The notes: generated from the sequence alone by a model not told the origin. A DNA stretch of 64,000 nucleotides from a bacterium (GCA_020444425.1 JAHLLB010000023.1:1-64000), one strand, 5' to 3'; counted from the stretch's first letter, positions 45,001 to 53,635 are shown. Numbers and translations: made by a program.

Positions 45001-45192
45001 CTTCGGGGCGGCAATCCGTTTCTCCGCAATCTCCGCCGCTTTGAGCAACGCAACGGTTTCGGTGTGCGCGCGTTCCGACCACGCTGCCAGTTCCGCACTC
45101 GCCAGCCCGGTTGCCGATTCGACAAACTGGTCCAGCCACTCGGAAGAACCGAGCGGTAGCATCTCAGGCTGCGTGTTGACAGACTCAGGCAT
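42055..45192 (-). CDS. Large AAA/STAND-like ATPase with coiled-coil N-terminus
   Basis: 1045 residues, not assigned to a named family. The first 730 residues are mostly helical and charged, with likely coiled coils (ESRLEQLRAQVQSAQDK, RMKDLEATVDKLSTEG) and an acidic/Pro-rich spacer near 155-200. A P-loop GEEGSGRTTL (about 735-745) is followed by Walker B RRVVIIENIQQL (about 804), a sensor-like WILSCAWHSWQYL and a C-terminal winged-helix-like segment (LTMDERFALAAVVLHSGLTSEEHAQVF). This arrangement resembles Orc1/STAND signalling ATPases. I chose ATG 45192 over GTG 45207. The MscS gene follows 213 bases downstream on the same strand, suggesting but not proving a shared function. Confidence 0.75.
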   Translation of the reverse strand: MPESVNTQPEMLPLGSSEWLDQFVESATGLASAELAAWSERAHTETVALLKAAEIAEKRIAAPKGKADDPTRVRNAVIQLLEQIEDSAERLHKDAETVFTGWREGWTKQLAALPETVELVADWETWLSEAGTGPQFTWWRLRQRTARLFVKPAPPSSEVDPTDISAPEESTGGDAPEAAEPTRDTPPQASTEIGQQHGRMIPLRAVVTATTEPATGREWAATAAKRVELTASWLRELRRLVLQLRDLSLLRPLAPHDTEDDNVDPASIPGRVREHAERWQRKVDELVEAETARLTAVFADQIRADVRFWPWAGTTFLPANRYTESRLEQLRAQVQSAQDKAVLSPGNRARGRYSNLAKDLRLASLLIQHANLAAGVAERAHKRFDETLREPFAKTTESVLATWEKVKAASSESPETLSEVMRGSADKLLTEMRYRRMPAAMQAVLEVGFDKVLGKYQTNVESLLGSLPQSEMLYVENAAGGSKTHTIPFKELLHRGAYLTFRSEFKEAEEWVKERQGDLVRGVSDLDDLLEVNISAGLDMLKGADGAPPDEQAIESAVQGFGRLHGRMKDLEATVDKLSTEGVTQFEDVAVRFEEHLIELTDNQDLVRLRLELYRAEFRTQLWHRFLRIGERSGKGVRWLVTQAPRLLLWGRSEVERLRRLAGIGSGDEDAASRLTAFLKDMDTVVEGLPFVIQQLFKIAPLEDDRFFSGRDRELGVLAGQVEGWRVGRVASCALAGEEGSGRTTLLTMAQRTLLADDDVRQLTLTYTMLDPGKFVGMLAEQLEIGDVHDFDSLEHHLMESEQRRVVIIENIQQLYLRVLDGFETLERFLLLVSRTGDKVLWILSCAWHSWQYLNRVLNIEGYIQRVIKLDTLTQEEVRAIIGRRHTVSGFHRVYVPTNEDLEMRRFKKARSPEERNELAEDLFFQRLQGIAAGNIAVALQFYLRAVTKVDGDTLYLTTDVRLDEAALSGLTMDERFALAAVVLHSGLTSEEHAQVFRQELNRSLRVLMKLKNMGVLVQVEQVFRLHQTVHRPILRALREANVLH

Positions 45193-45544
45193 TGACGCGG
45201 TCACCACCGTCGTTTCGCGAAGTTACCCCTCTGCCGCCATGCCAAACGGTTGGCGTGTCGCAATGTCGCGCTCCGGAACCGCGCTGCACAAGGGAAAATC
45301 AACGATGCGTCCCCCTACCTCATGAGAACCAGACCTTGTGAAAAGTTTCGAATTAACCTCCCCTAATCACTCCAGTTCGATCCCGCGCGAACGAGAGGCT
45401 TGTTATATTATCCACAATCTTCCTTGTTCTTAAGCCGTTTGTTGAAAGAAGGTTGATTCAGATTTATGGACAGCGTTGGCCCTTGCCGTACCGGCCCTCG
45501 GGAAAACGTTTACATCTCGTTAGTATGAGAAACATTTCACTAAC
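45193..45544. other. Divergent intergenic region
   Basis: About 350 bases between the ATPase gene (minus) and the oxidoreductase gene (plus). It must hold promoters for both. I see no hairpin element, repeat or ORF worth reporting in it. Confidence 0.6.
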
Positions 45545-47665
45545 ATGCATACGCCGGAACCCCCGCCCATGAACAAAATAACGGTCTACAGCATCTGCGG
45601 TTCCTGTTCCGCCCAGTGTCCAATTGAAGTGGAAGTCCAGGATGGACGCGTACGTCACATCTGGGGCAATCCACACTCGCCGATCGGCTCACGGGCACTG
45701 TGTCCGAAAGGCGCGGCGGCGAAAGCGATCCTCTACGATGACAACCGGCCGCAGTATCCGATGATGCGTGATGGCGCGCGCGGATCTGGCAACTGGAAAC
45801 GGATTTCGTGGGACGAAGCCCTCGACCGGATCGCGGAACGGCTGGCGGCGTTTAAACAGACTCACGGCGCGAAATCGCTGGTGCTGACCGATCACGGTGG
45901 CCCATTCAACGAGTTCCAGCGCACCTTCCTCGCAGCGTACGGCTCCCCGAACGCCTTCGACGACGAAACCACCGGCGGTATCTCAGTTCATAACGCGCAC
46001 ATGTCAATGACTGGACTGAGCCGCGATGAAGTCGTCTACGATTACGAGAATTGCCATCACCTGCTTTCCTTTGGACGCGCGTTTTTTGATTCAGTGCGCA
46101 CCGACGAAGCCAGCCAGATTATCGACCTGATCAGCCGCGGGGGACGTTTCAGCTACATTGACGTCCGCTGGAACAACACCGCCGCCAAGGCGACCGATTT
46201 TCATGTCATCCGCCCGCACACTGACTACTCCGTTGTGATGGGCCTGATCCATGTGCTGCTGAAAGAACGGCTGTACAACGTTGAGTTTGTCGAACGCTGG
46301 GTGAACGGGCTGGACGACCTGCGTGGCGCAACCGTAGCCTTCACCCCGGAGTTCGCAGAATCGATGGCAGGCTTCCCGGCGAAGGAACTGGTCACGCTCG
46401 CACGTCAACTCGCCGATGCAGCGCCGCATGTGATCGTACACCCCGGCCACACCACGGCGTGGGGTCGCAACGACTATTACTTCCGCCGGGCGTTGTACGC
46501 GTTGAACGCGCTGCTCGGCAGTTACGAAGCCCCCGGCGGGCTGATCTTGGCCAAGTCCGCGGCAGATGCTGAGGTGGAAATCCGTCAACTCAGCTCGTTG
46601 CCGAAAGAACCGGACGCGCATCGTGTGGACGGCATCGGCGACACCGTACACCACCTCGACAAACGCTGGGGCCTGCTGCAAACCCTGCCGGCAGCGATCC
46701 AGAGCGGGAATCCGTACCCGCTGAAGGCATTCTTTGCCATCCGGCATGATCCGCTTCGTTCCCTGCCCGACCGCGAGGAGTTGCAGCGCGCGATGGACAT
46801 GCTGGAGCTGATCGTCACCATTGACGACCGTTTCAGCGACACCGCCTGGCGCAGCGATTTTATCCTGCCGGAACCGACGTTTCTCGAGCGCACGGACAAT
46901 GTCATTGAACGCCGCGGTGTAAAACCAGCGCTGGCGTTGCGGCAACAGGCCGTCGCACAGCGTTTTGACAGCAAACCACGCTGGTGGATCTTCCGTGAAC
47001 TGGCCAACCGGCTCAACCTGGGGCACCATTTCCCGTACGAGACCATTGATGATCACATCGCGTGGCAACTCGAGGGCAGCGGGATAGACCGGGACGATTT
47101 CACAGCCACAGGACTGGTCGAACTGTCACCGGCACCGATCCTGCACGATCGTGGTAACGGGCTCAAGTTCAAGAAACGCACCGGCAAGATCGAGCTGGCG
47201 TGCGGCGACCTGAAGCAGGTAAACGTGGTCTGCTGGGCGCCGTGTGCGAACCCGCAACGCATGACCGGCAACCATTTCAAGGTGATCAGCGGACAAAGCC
47301 CGGCGCAGCAGGAACCCAGTGGGACAGGTTCGAACCCATTGCTGGACGAATTGACCGCGACCAACCCGATCCGCATCCCGACGAAGCGTGCGCACGATCT
47401 GAACATCGCAGACGGCGACGCGGTGCTGGTTCACAATGGCACCATCGACCAGCGTGGGGTCGCGAAACTGGACCCGTACCTGAGCGACGACGCCATCTTC
47501 CTGCTGCGTGGATTCCGGAATGAGGTGCCGGAGCATTCCCCGTCACGTCGGATCGGGGTGGACGCGATGCAGCTGTACGCCGGTGCACTGGAGGTTGCGG
47601 TTGGCGGGAATTGTCCACTCACGGATAGTACGGTGACGGTGGAAGCAGTTCACAGTGGTCAGTAG
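45545..47665 (+). CDS. Molybdopterin oxidoreductase catalytic subunit (PsrA/PhsA-like)
   Basis: 706 residues. The N-terminal [4Fe-4S] motif is C-x2-C-x3-C-x27-C (CGSCSAQCPIEV...ALCPKG), followed by molybdopterin domains (SWDEALDRIAERLAAFK, DFHVIRPHTDYSVVMGLIHVL, HPGHTTAWG) and a C-terminal dinucleotide-binding domain (NPIRIPTKRAHDLNIADGDAVLV). Overall it is closest in look to polysulfide/thiosulfate/tetrathionate reductases. There is no Tat signal, so it should be cytoplasmic. At the place where a Cys Mo ligand is expected (after YGSPNAFDDETTGG) I see no Cys. ATG 45569 is an alternative start. A ferredoxin-type subunit is encoded at 48092. The last codons (HSGQ) run into a heptad array. Confidence 0.88.
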   Translation: MHTPEPPPMNKITVYSICGSCSAQCPIEVEVQDGRVRHIWGNPHSPIGSRALCPKGAAAKAILYDDNRPQYPMMRDGARGSGNWKRISWDEALDRIAERLAAFKQTHGAKSLVLTDHGGPFNEFQRTFLAAYGSPNAFDDETTGGISVHNAHMSMTGLSRDEVVYDYENCHHLLSFGRAFFDSVRTDEASQIIDLISRGGRFSYIDVRWNNTAAKATDFHVIRPHTDYSVVMGLIHVLLKERLYNVEFVERWVNGLDDLRGATVAFTPEFAESMAGFPAKELVTLARQLADAAPHVIVHPGHTTAWGRNDYYFRRALYALNALLGSYEAPGGLILAKSAADAEVEIRQLSSLPKEPDAHRVDGIGDTVHHLDKRWGLLQTLPAAIQSGNPYPLKAFFAIRHDPLRSLPDREELQRAMDMLELIVTIDDRFSDTAWRSDFILPEPTFLERTDNVIERRGVKPALALRQQAVAQRFDSKPRWWIFRELANRLNLGHHFPYETIDDHIAWQLEGSGIDRDDFTATGLVELSPAPILHDRGNGLKFKKRTGKIELACGDLKQVNVVCWAPCANPQRMTGNHFKVISGQSPAQQEPSGTGSNPLLDELTATNPIRIPTKRAHDLNIADGDAVLVHNGTIDQRGVAKLDPYLSDDAIFLLRGFRNEVPEHSPSRRIGVDAMQLYAGALEVAVGGNCPLTDSTVTVEAVHSGQ

Positions 47666-47677
47666 TCAGTTCTCAGT

Positions 47678-47717
47678 GACTGCGGACTGCGGACTGCGGA
47701 CTGCGGACTGCGGACTG
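47678..47717. repeat. Tandem heptanucleotide repeat, unit GACTGCG
   Basis: Between five and six copies beginning 13 bases after the stop of the molybdopterin oxidoreductase gene; same unit as at 10458-10485. A decayed run of related ACTGxxx heptads occupies 47999-48075. Confidence 0.9.
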
Positions 47718-47757
47718 AAAGATAAACACTTGAGACCGGATCACGACGGTAAACAAC

Positions 47758-47990
47758 ATGCCCTCGGGCTTCAGCCCGGGATTCGCAAACGATCACGTAA
47801 TCTCCGCAGCCACGTCCTCGGACTTCAGTCCGGGGTGCGATTCCGGTGAATCCTACGGACACTTGTGAATCAGCCCGACCAGCAAGCTGGTCGGGGCAGA
47901 CTACACCAAAGAAAGTGCCCGTGTTTGCTTGCAAACGCAGATGAACTGAGGGCGGATGATCCCTGCTGGACAAGCCATCAGGGGCACTTG
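47758..47990. repeat. Cluster of five palindromic elements
   Basis: 47758-47786 (TCGGGCT / AGCCCGGG, border ATGCCC), 47811-47839 (CCTCGGACT / AGTCCGGGG), 47872-47902 (CCCGACCAGC / GCTGGTCGGG), 47916-47940 (TGCCC, then GTTTGC / GCAAAC) and 47952-47990 (inverted CTGATGGC type, GGATGATCC to GGGGCACTTG). They occupy the 426-base gap between the two oxidoreductase subunit genes. Confidence 0.8.
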
Positions 47991-48091
47991 TTGCTGGTTA
48001 CTGGTCAGAAGGTACTGGCCGCTGGTTACCGACCTTTGATAACTGGCCACTGACTACTGAGTACTGAGCACTGATTTCTGGAGAACCATCC

Positions 48092-48604
48092 ATGAGCTGT
48101 TACGCGATTGTACAAGACCTGGACCGCTGCATCGGGTGCCATTCCTGTGAACTCCATTGCAAGACCGAGCATAACGTCCCGGTCGGCGCGAACCTGGGCG
48201 AGATTGTCGAGGTGGGGCCGGTGATGGTGGACGGTGTCCCGCGTGTGGATCATGTTTTCATGGCCTGCTACCATTGCAGCAAGCCGTTGTGTGCGGCGGC
48301 CTGCCCGACCGGCGCGTTGTACCGTGACGATGAAACCGGGCTGGTGATGCTCAACCGGGAGAAATGCATCGGCTGCTCGTCGTGCGTACACGCCTGCCCG
48401 TGGGGGGTGCCGCAACGGATCGAATCCGAAAACAAGATCATGAAGTGCGACTTCTGCTCGGAACGGCTGGCTGCGGGCGAATATCCGGCGTGCGTTCAGG
48501 GCTGCACCACCGGCGCGCTGACCTTCGTCGACCAACGACAGCAACCCGCGAAGAAACGAGCCGCTTTCGCAGCGAAATACGCCCGCGCGTTTGAGGCGGA
48601 GTGA
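48092..48604 (+). CDS. 4Fe-4S dicluster electron-transfer subunit (PsrB/DmsB-like)
   Basis: 170 residues with four Cys clusters typical of DMSO-reductase-family beta subunits: CIGCHSCELHC, CYHCSKPLCAAACP, CIGCSSCVHACP and CDFCSERL...CVQGC, enough for four [4Fe-4S] centres. It should transfer electrons to the catalytic subunit encoded at 45545-47665. Shine-Dalgarno TGGAGAA precedes the ATG. No membrane-anchor (PsrC/NrfD) gene follows, so the electron donor is not evident. The 426-base gap filled with repeats is unusual between subunits of one complex. Confidence 0.93.
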   Translation: MSCYAIVQDLDRCIGCHSCELHCKTEHNVPVGANLGEIVEVGPVMVDGVPRVDHVFMACYHCSKPLCAAACPTGALYRDDETGLVMLNREKCIGCSSCVHACPWGVPQRIESENKIMKCDFCSERLAAGEYPACVQGCTTGALTFVDQRQQPAKKRAAFAAKYARAFEAE

Positions 48605-48616
48605 GGCTGTGTAGAC

Positions 48617-51445
48617 TTACTTCACCAGCAACAGCTTCCGGGTCAGGGGAGAGCGTCCGTCCGGATCAACCCGCAAGAAATACAGTCCGCTGGCAAACCT
48701 GGACGCGTCCCACGCGAACTCATGCACGCCGGCATCCGCCGCACCTTCGTGCAGCCGCGCCACCTGACGGCCTTGGATATTGTACACCATCACCGCCAAT
48801 GGCGACTGTTCCGGCAATTGCACCCGCACACGGCACATATCGTTGAATGGGTTCGGCAGGACCTCCACGGCCAATTCCGGCTGCGTTGCCGCACCCTTAC
48901 CGGCGACTACAACCGCTTCGTCGCCGAAGCCCGTTACTGACCAGCCATCGGAACGTGACGCTGGCAGATCCAGACGCAGCAGCTTGCTGAATTCAGCCTC
49001 GGCAATGCCAGTCAGTTCATTGTCAATCCGCGCTTCCACTCGGAGCCGGTACAATCCCTCCAGCACATAGCCCGGCACGCGCATCACAATGCTGTCAAAC
49101 TCAATCGTTTGGCCCGGCGCGAGCACGACCGCCGTCTCACATAACAGCTCAGTCCCGCCACCCGGATACTCGACAAGCAACGTCAACGCAACCGTTTCAT
49201 CCACCGGAAGCGCGGAGGTAACCGTTGATCTCAAACGCAGCTGACCGCCGGCGGGGAGAATGATCGGCGAACTCAAGCGTTCGAGCGTCACCGGTGTCGG
49301 CGCAGCCCAGTCCACCAGCTCTGGCACCGCAACCGAGGCGCCGTCCGGATACACCGCCCGAACCGTGTACTCGTACTCGCCGAACACCGGCAGTTGATTG
49401 GCATAGCTGAAGCCGGTCACCGCCACCAGCAACTCGCCGTCCTGCTCGATTTCATACTCAACCGGTTCCGCACCGCCGCCGGGAGGTTCCCACGTCAGCA
49501 ACACCGTGCCGTCGTCATCGTCGAGATCGGCGGCCACGTTGGCCGGAGGCGGGGATACGTCCATCACACCGGCGGCGTTAAGGATCAGGATGTGACGGTA
49601 ATCGCTGGCGTAAATCAGGCCGGATTCAAGCATTCGGATGGCAGTGATTTCACGGTCGTGTTCGTACGTTGCGACCAGCTGTGGATTGTACGGGTCGCGA
49701 ATGTCCAGCAACCGCACACCCTGCGGTGACCCGTACGCCAGGTACCCGCCTGCCAGGGATATCGGGCCGACCGAATCGGCGGGTGGACTGTAGCTGGCAA
49801 AACTGGGCAGGTTGACTGGGTCGCGTGTGTCAATCAGCTCCAGGCCCAACCGCCACTTCGGCACCGCCAGCACCGAGTCACGTAGATCTGACTGTTCCTC
49901 TGCAACCGCCACCGTCTGCGACCCCAGTACGACAGGATCCAGTGGATTAGAGGTGTCCATGCTGAAGACAAAGGGCGCGCCGTATTCTTTCACTCCGAAC
50001 AGGGTCGGTCCATCGAAAAACAGGCTACGGGCGGAATATCCATAGTTTGCGATGAGCACCGGGTTCGTGGGATTGGCCAGATTGTAGTGGTAGAGACAGT
50101 CCAGATTACTACCTGAACGGGCGGCGCAGACCAAGTCGCCGCGAACCGCCACACCAGAAGCGCCAACGTCGGGCAGACGAGTCCAGTTACTTCGGACCGG
50201 ATCTGCGGGATCGCTGAGATCCGCCGAATACAAGCCAAGTGCACTCGCGACGAACATCGTATTGCCGGAAAAGTCAACCTGCTGGATCGAATTGTGCTTC
50301 AGTTGTTGTCCCACTTTGACTGGATGCAATCGGTTGGAAACATCGTAAATCGTGAACCCAAGGGATGTCGAGATCAGCAAATCGTCACCCAGATACAATC
50401 CGGTTGGCGGGATGAATCCCTCAATCTGAGACCATGGATGCAGCTGATGAATCTGGTTCGGCTGGGAGATATCGAGAAGCGCGACAAGCTTACCAAGTTG
50501 ATTGAAGACAAACAGTTCGCCTGGAACCCCAGTCGCGCCGAGATGCGTACTGGTCTCGATCTGCCAGGGTGATTCGACTGTGTAGACTACTTCGGGATGT
50601 ACTGGATCGGCAAGGCTGACATAATAGAGATTCCAGAAGTCGATCATGTACAGCATGTTGCCCTGAATCACTCGGGAACGAGACGCAATGGACGTTCCCC
50701 AGCTGCTGGTTCCGGCAAGGTGGATCGACTCAGGGTCGGAGGCGTCATACACCTCGATTCCCTCATCACCGGTCAAGCGGTAGAAATAATCGTCGTTGAC
50801 CAGCCAGTATTCCATGGTGCCGCTATCGTACTCCACATCCGCGACTGGTTGAGGATCTCGCGGGTCAGCGAGGCTGAATGAAACAATCCGCCTGTCGAAC
50901 GCACAGACCAGATAGTCGCCGATGACCTCCGCTTCCTCGCAACGACCGAATCTGCGATTTGCCAGCACCGCCAGTCCGGTACTGTTCGCATTCATCACCA
51001 CCAGCCGGTCCTGGAGGCTTGCGTAGAGATACCCCCCGTACAACATCAGCCTCCACGGTACGACGTAGCCATCGAAGTCGAATTCGTGCCGTCCGACGAC
51101 GGTTGGATAGGCAGGATCGGTGTAGTCGAGCTTGAACACGTTGACGTCTTCGTGTTCCAACCCGCCGACGAGAACAAACACGTACGGAAACGCAACAACC
51201 ATGTCCCTCATTTCACCGTAGTCGGCATAATTCCACCGGCTTTCGATATACAGGCTGTCTGTATCCGTGCGCACCAGGACACCGAGCAATCCATCACCGT
51301 AGTAGATCGTTCGATTGCCCACAAGAACCGAATGACGCACATACTGCGATGGTTGCTCATGCACCGTGCCGACAAACTCAAGCGATTGCTGGGCGAGAAC
51401 GAGCAGCGGCAAGAGGAGGCCGAGGATGGTAAGAACATGTTTCAT
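48617..51445 (-). CDS. T9SS-exported LVIVD-repeat surface protein
   Basis: 942 residues. Signal peptide (LLLPLLVLAQ), then a long LVIVD-like beta-propeller region (about 20-660) with recurring units such as FSLADPRDPQPVADV, DASDPESIHLAGTSSWG, LLDISQPNQIHQL and DTSNPLDPVVLGSQ. A fibronectin type III domain follows (about 665-745: TVLLTWEPPGGGAEPVEYEI), then a CARDB-like domain, and a sorting domain (LPNPFNDMCRV, VYNIQGRQV, ASGLYFLRV). ATG 51445 has GGAG upstream; a longer ORF lacks support. It is exported to the surface by T9SS. Function unknown. Confidence 0.83.
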   Translation of the reverse strand: MKHVLTILGLLLPLLVLAQQSLEFVGTVHEQPSQYVRHSVLVGNRTIYYGDGLLGVLVRTDTDSLYIESRWNYADYGEMRDMVVAFPYVFVLVGGLEHEDVNVFKLDYTDPAYPTVVGRHEFDFDGYVVPWRLMLYGGYLYASLQDRLVVMNANSTGLAVLANRRFGRCEEAEVIGDYLVCAFDRRIVSFSLADPRDPQPVADVEYDSGTMEYWLVNDDYFYRLTGDEGIEVYDASDPESIHLAGTSSWGTSIASRSRVIQGNMLYMIDFWNLYYVSLADPVHPEVVYTVESPWQIETSTHLGATGVPGELFVFNQLGKLVALLDISQPNQIHQLHPWSQIEGFIPPTGLYLGDDLLISTSLGFTIYDVSNRLHPVKVGQQLKHNSIQQVDFSGNTMFVASALGLYSADLSDPADPVRSNWTRLPDVGASGVAVRGDLVCAARSGSNLDCLYHYNLANPTNPVLIANYGYSARSLFFDGPTLFGVKEYGAPFVFSMDTSNPLDPVVLGSQTVAVAEEQSDLRDSVLAVPKWRLGLELIDTRDPVNLPSFASYSPPADSVGPISLAGGYLAYGSPQGVRLLDIRDPYNPQLVATYEHDREITAIRMLESGLIYASDYRHILILNAAGVMDVSPPPANVAADLDDDDGTVLLTWEPPGGGAEPVEYEIEQDGELLVAVTGFSYANQLPVFGEYEYTVRAVYPDGASVAVPELVDWAAPTPVTLERLSSPIILPAGGQLRLRSTVTSALPVDETVALTLLVEYPGGGTELLCETAVVLAPGQTIEFDSIVMRVPGYVLEGLYRLRVEARIDNELTGIAEAEFSKLLRLDLPASRSDGWSVTGFGDEAVVVAGKGAATQPELAVEVLPNPFNDMCRVRVQLPEQSPLAVMVYNIQGRQVARLHEGAADAGVHEFAWDASRFASGLYFLRVDPDGRSPLTRKLLLVK

Positions 51446-51615
51446 TGGAAACTCCGCTGGGTACAACACAGGGTTATCATTCTGGTTCAACCGGAACCGA
51501 ACTTCTGTCTTGGTTAAACTACTCGCGAACAGGTGAAGCCGCAAGGATCGCCGTGCGACCAACGGATTGCGATTCGCTCAACTGTCCTCTCGAGAATTTC
51601 GGAAACTTGCGATTG

Positions 51616-51648
51616 AAGCCCGGCGTATCCCCATCGCCGGGTTATTTT
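51616..51648 (+). terminator. Orphan plus-strand intrinsic terminator upstream of lepB
   Basis: Arms AGCCCGGCG / CGCCGGGTT around TATCCCCAT, followed by ATTTTATT. No plus-strand gene lies between it and 48604, so it ends an unidentified short transcript or acts as a leader attenuator for the signal peptidase gene at 51701. Confidence 0.6.
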
Positions 51649-51700
51649 ATTCCCGCACAAGACGTGTGACCTGATCCCTGGACCAGCGGACCTGACCCCC

Positions 51701-52489
51701 ATGACCCTGCGAGAACGATGGCGGCAACGGATGGACGGATACCCCGGCTTCTTCAGCCCGTGGGGGACACACTCCCCCGGCTGGAAGATGCTGCCGCCGG
51801 TGCTGAAGTCGCTTCGCACGTGGGTCGTGATTGTGCTGGTCCTGCTCGGTGTCGGCTTTGTGCAGCAGGAAGTGGTCGGCGTCTACACTGTCCCCAGCGG
51901 CTCGATGAAGAACACGCTGCTGGTCGGGGACGTGTTCATCGCGAACAAGCTCGCATACGGCATCCGCACCCCGCGCTGGGTCGGCATCCCCGGCACCGAT
52001 TACGGCCGCACCGTCCGTTCCTTCACCCTGCTCGAGGGCAAACGGCCGGAGATTGGCGACGTGATCGTCTTCCGCTTCCCCCTGCACCCGAGCGAAATCT
52101 ATGTGAAACGGGTCATCGCGCGTGGCGGCGACACGGTGCGGATCATCCAGAAGCAGGTGTACGTCAACGAAGACAAAATCCCGCTCCCACCGAGCAGCAA
52201 CCTCGAGTTCGCCCGTTTCTTCAAGCCCGGCCTGATCGACCCGACCATCTATCCGCCCGGCGCCGGCAACCGTGACAATTACGGGCCGGTACGTGTCCCG
52301 GACGACCACTTTTTCGTCATGGGCGACAACCGGAACGCGTCCACCGACAGCCGGTTCTGGGGCTTCCTGCCGGAAGAACTGGTGATCGGCAAGGCGGAGT
52401 TTATCCTCTTCAGCCGTGGGCCGGAAGTTGAGGACAGCACCGTCGTCAATCAAACCCGTATCGAACGGGTCGGACGGTGGGTGTTTTGA
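51701..52489 (+). CDS. lepB: Signal peptidase I (copy 1)
   Basis: 262 residues. A single N-terminal membrane anchor (TWVVIVLVLLGVGFVQQ) is followed by box B YTVPSGSMKNTLLVGD with nucleophile Ser68, box D EIYVKRVIARGGD with general base Lys136, and box E HFFVMGDNRNASTDSRFWG. It cleaves signal peptides of exported proteins at the periplasmic face, including the T9SS cargo here. A second copy is at 53690-54520. The gene follows an orphan terminator by about 50 bases and has no strong Shine-Dalgarno sequence. Confidence 0.95.
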   Translation: MTLRERWRQRMDGYPGFFSPWGTHSPGWKMLPPVLKSLRTWVVIVLVLLGVGFVQQEVVGVYTVPSGSMKNTLLVGDVFIANKLAYGIRTPRWVGIPGTDYGRTVRSFTLLEGKRPEIGDVIVFRFPLHPSEIYVKRVIARGGDTVRIIQKQVYVNEDKIPLPPSSNLEFARFFKPGLIDPTIYPPGAGNRDNYGPVRVPDDHFFVMGDNRNASTDSRFWGFLPEELVIGKAEFILFSRGPEVEDSTVVNQTRIERVGRWVF

Positions 52490-52540
52490 ACACCAGATCT
52501 GAGATATGAGATGTGAGACCAGGTGGCTGTAGGCTATGGG

Positions 52541-52571
52541 CTGCGGACTGAGGACTGAGGACTGAGGACTG
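52541..52571. repeat. Tandem heptanucleotide repeat, unit ACTGAGG
   Basis: About four copies (first one ACTGCGG-like) starting some 50 bases after the lepB stop codon. Confidence 0.85.
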
Positions 52572-52581
52572 TTAAAAAATG

Positions 52582-52657
52582 TGCCCCTGATGGCTCTGCC
52601 AGCAGGGATCCTATTACCGTCTGATTACCCCTGCTGACATAGTCCGCAGGGGCACAT
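52582..52657. repeat. Two palindromic elements facing each other
   Basis: 52582-52611 is a CTGATGGC-type copy (TGCCC border, GGATCC end). 52625-52657 has arms CCCCTGC and GCAGGGG, ending in GGGGCACATCC, the inverted border. Together they resemble a pair of opposed copies. Confidence 0.7.
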
Positions 52658-52665
52658 CCAACCCA

Positions 52666-53535
52666 TTATTTCGAAGCCACCTCACCCAGAAACGGCATCC
52701 CCGTCTCACGCCAGAACTCGTCGTAGAACCCCTGTAACGTATCGTGACCGTCGTTGTGGCGGGTGATCAGCGTGTCGGTCGCACTGGCGGCTGTCAACGC
52801 CAACGCGTGATCGTAGGGGACAACCGTATCGTCGTCGGAATGGATCAGCAACACCGGATGCGAGTACTCACGCAACACCGCTTCGTTGTCGAACGGGTGC
52901 GCGACGAGAAATCCCGGCAGCCCATAATCCGCCGCGAATGAGCGCACGCTGGTGAACGTGCTGATCAGGATCAAGGCGTCCGTCTCGCGAACCTGTGAGA
53001 ATGCGCACGCCACCCCGCCCCCGAGCGACCGCCCCACCGCTACCACCCGGCTGGTGTCCGCCACACCCCATGCGAGAACCGAATCATACGCCGCCGCATA
53101 CAACGCCGTGATCACGCGTTGACTCGGCGTGCCGGGCGACCGTCCATACCCCGGATATTCCACCAGCAACACGCCCCAGCCCGCCGCACGTGGGACATCC
53201 AGCTGCTCCGGCCAGTCGTCGATCACGTTCTTGTTGCCGTGCGCAACGACCAATAACGGGGCGGGAAAAATCGGTTCACGATCTGGGTCGATCACATCCA
53301 ACGCGGGCTCGTCCACAACAGGCGGCAGATACCACGCCTCAACCCGGTCGCCGTCCGCTTCGGGCCAGAACGCCCGGATCTCCGGGTACTGCTCTCGCAC
53401 ACCCGTCGGCAGCAGCGCTTGCTCCGCCGGGAAAATCATCCCTGTCTGCGCGAAGTAGTAGTACACACCGTACGCGATGTAGCCGATGATGGCGACGTTC
53501 AACGCGATGAGCAGGATGTGGCCGAGATTCTTCAT
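52666..53535 (-). CDS. Membrane-anchored alpha/beta hydrolase (BEM46/ABHD13-like)
   Basis: 289 residues. An N-terminal membrane anchor (ILLIALNVAIIGYIAYGVYYYF) is followed by an alpha/beta hydrolase fold: oxyanion turn VVAHGNKNV, VEYPGYGRSPG, nucleophile elbow VAVGRSLGGGVA, Asp in LLIHSDDDTVVPY and a final His in NDGHDTL. The combination of HGNxxN, EYPGYG and GRSLGGG is typical of BEM46/ABHD13 family serine hydrolases. Substrate unknown. Located between two signal peptidase genes. Confidence 0.88.
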   Translation of the reverse strand: MKNLGHILLIALNVAIIGYIAYGVYYYFAQTGMIFPAEQALLPTGVREQYPEIRAFWPEADGDRVEAWYLPPVVDEPALDVIDPDREPIFPAPLLVVAHGNKNVIDDWPEQLDVPRAAGWGVLLVEYPGYGRSPGTPSQRVITALYAAAYDSVLAWGVADTSRVVAVGRSLGGGVACAFSQVRETDALILISTFTSVRSFAADYGLPGFLVAHPFDNEAVLREYSHPVLLIHSDDDTVVPYDHALALTAASATDTLITRHNDGHDTLQGFYDEFWRETGMPFLGEVASK

Positions 53536-53635
53536 GAAATTGCCTCAGCAACGGATGCAATAGACGCAACAGAAGCAAAAGATAGGCAAAGACAGGAACA
53601 GATAGTAACGGATAGAAAAGACGGGGAAAATCAAC

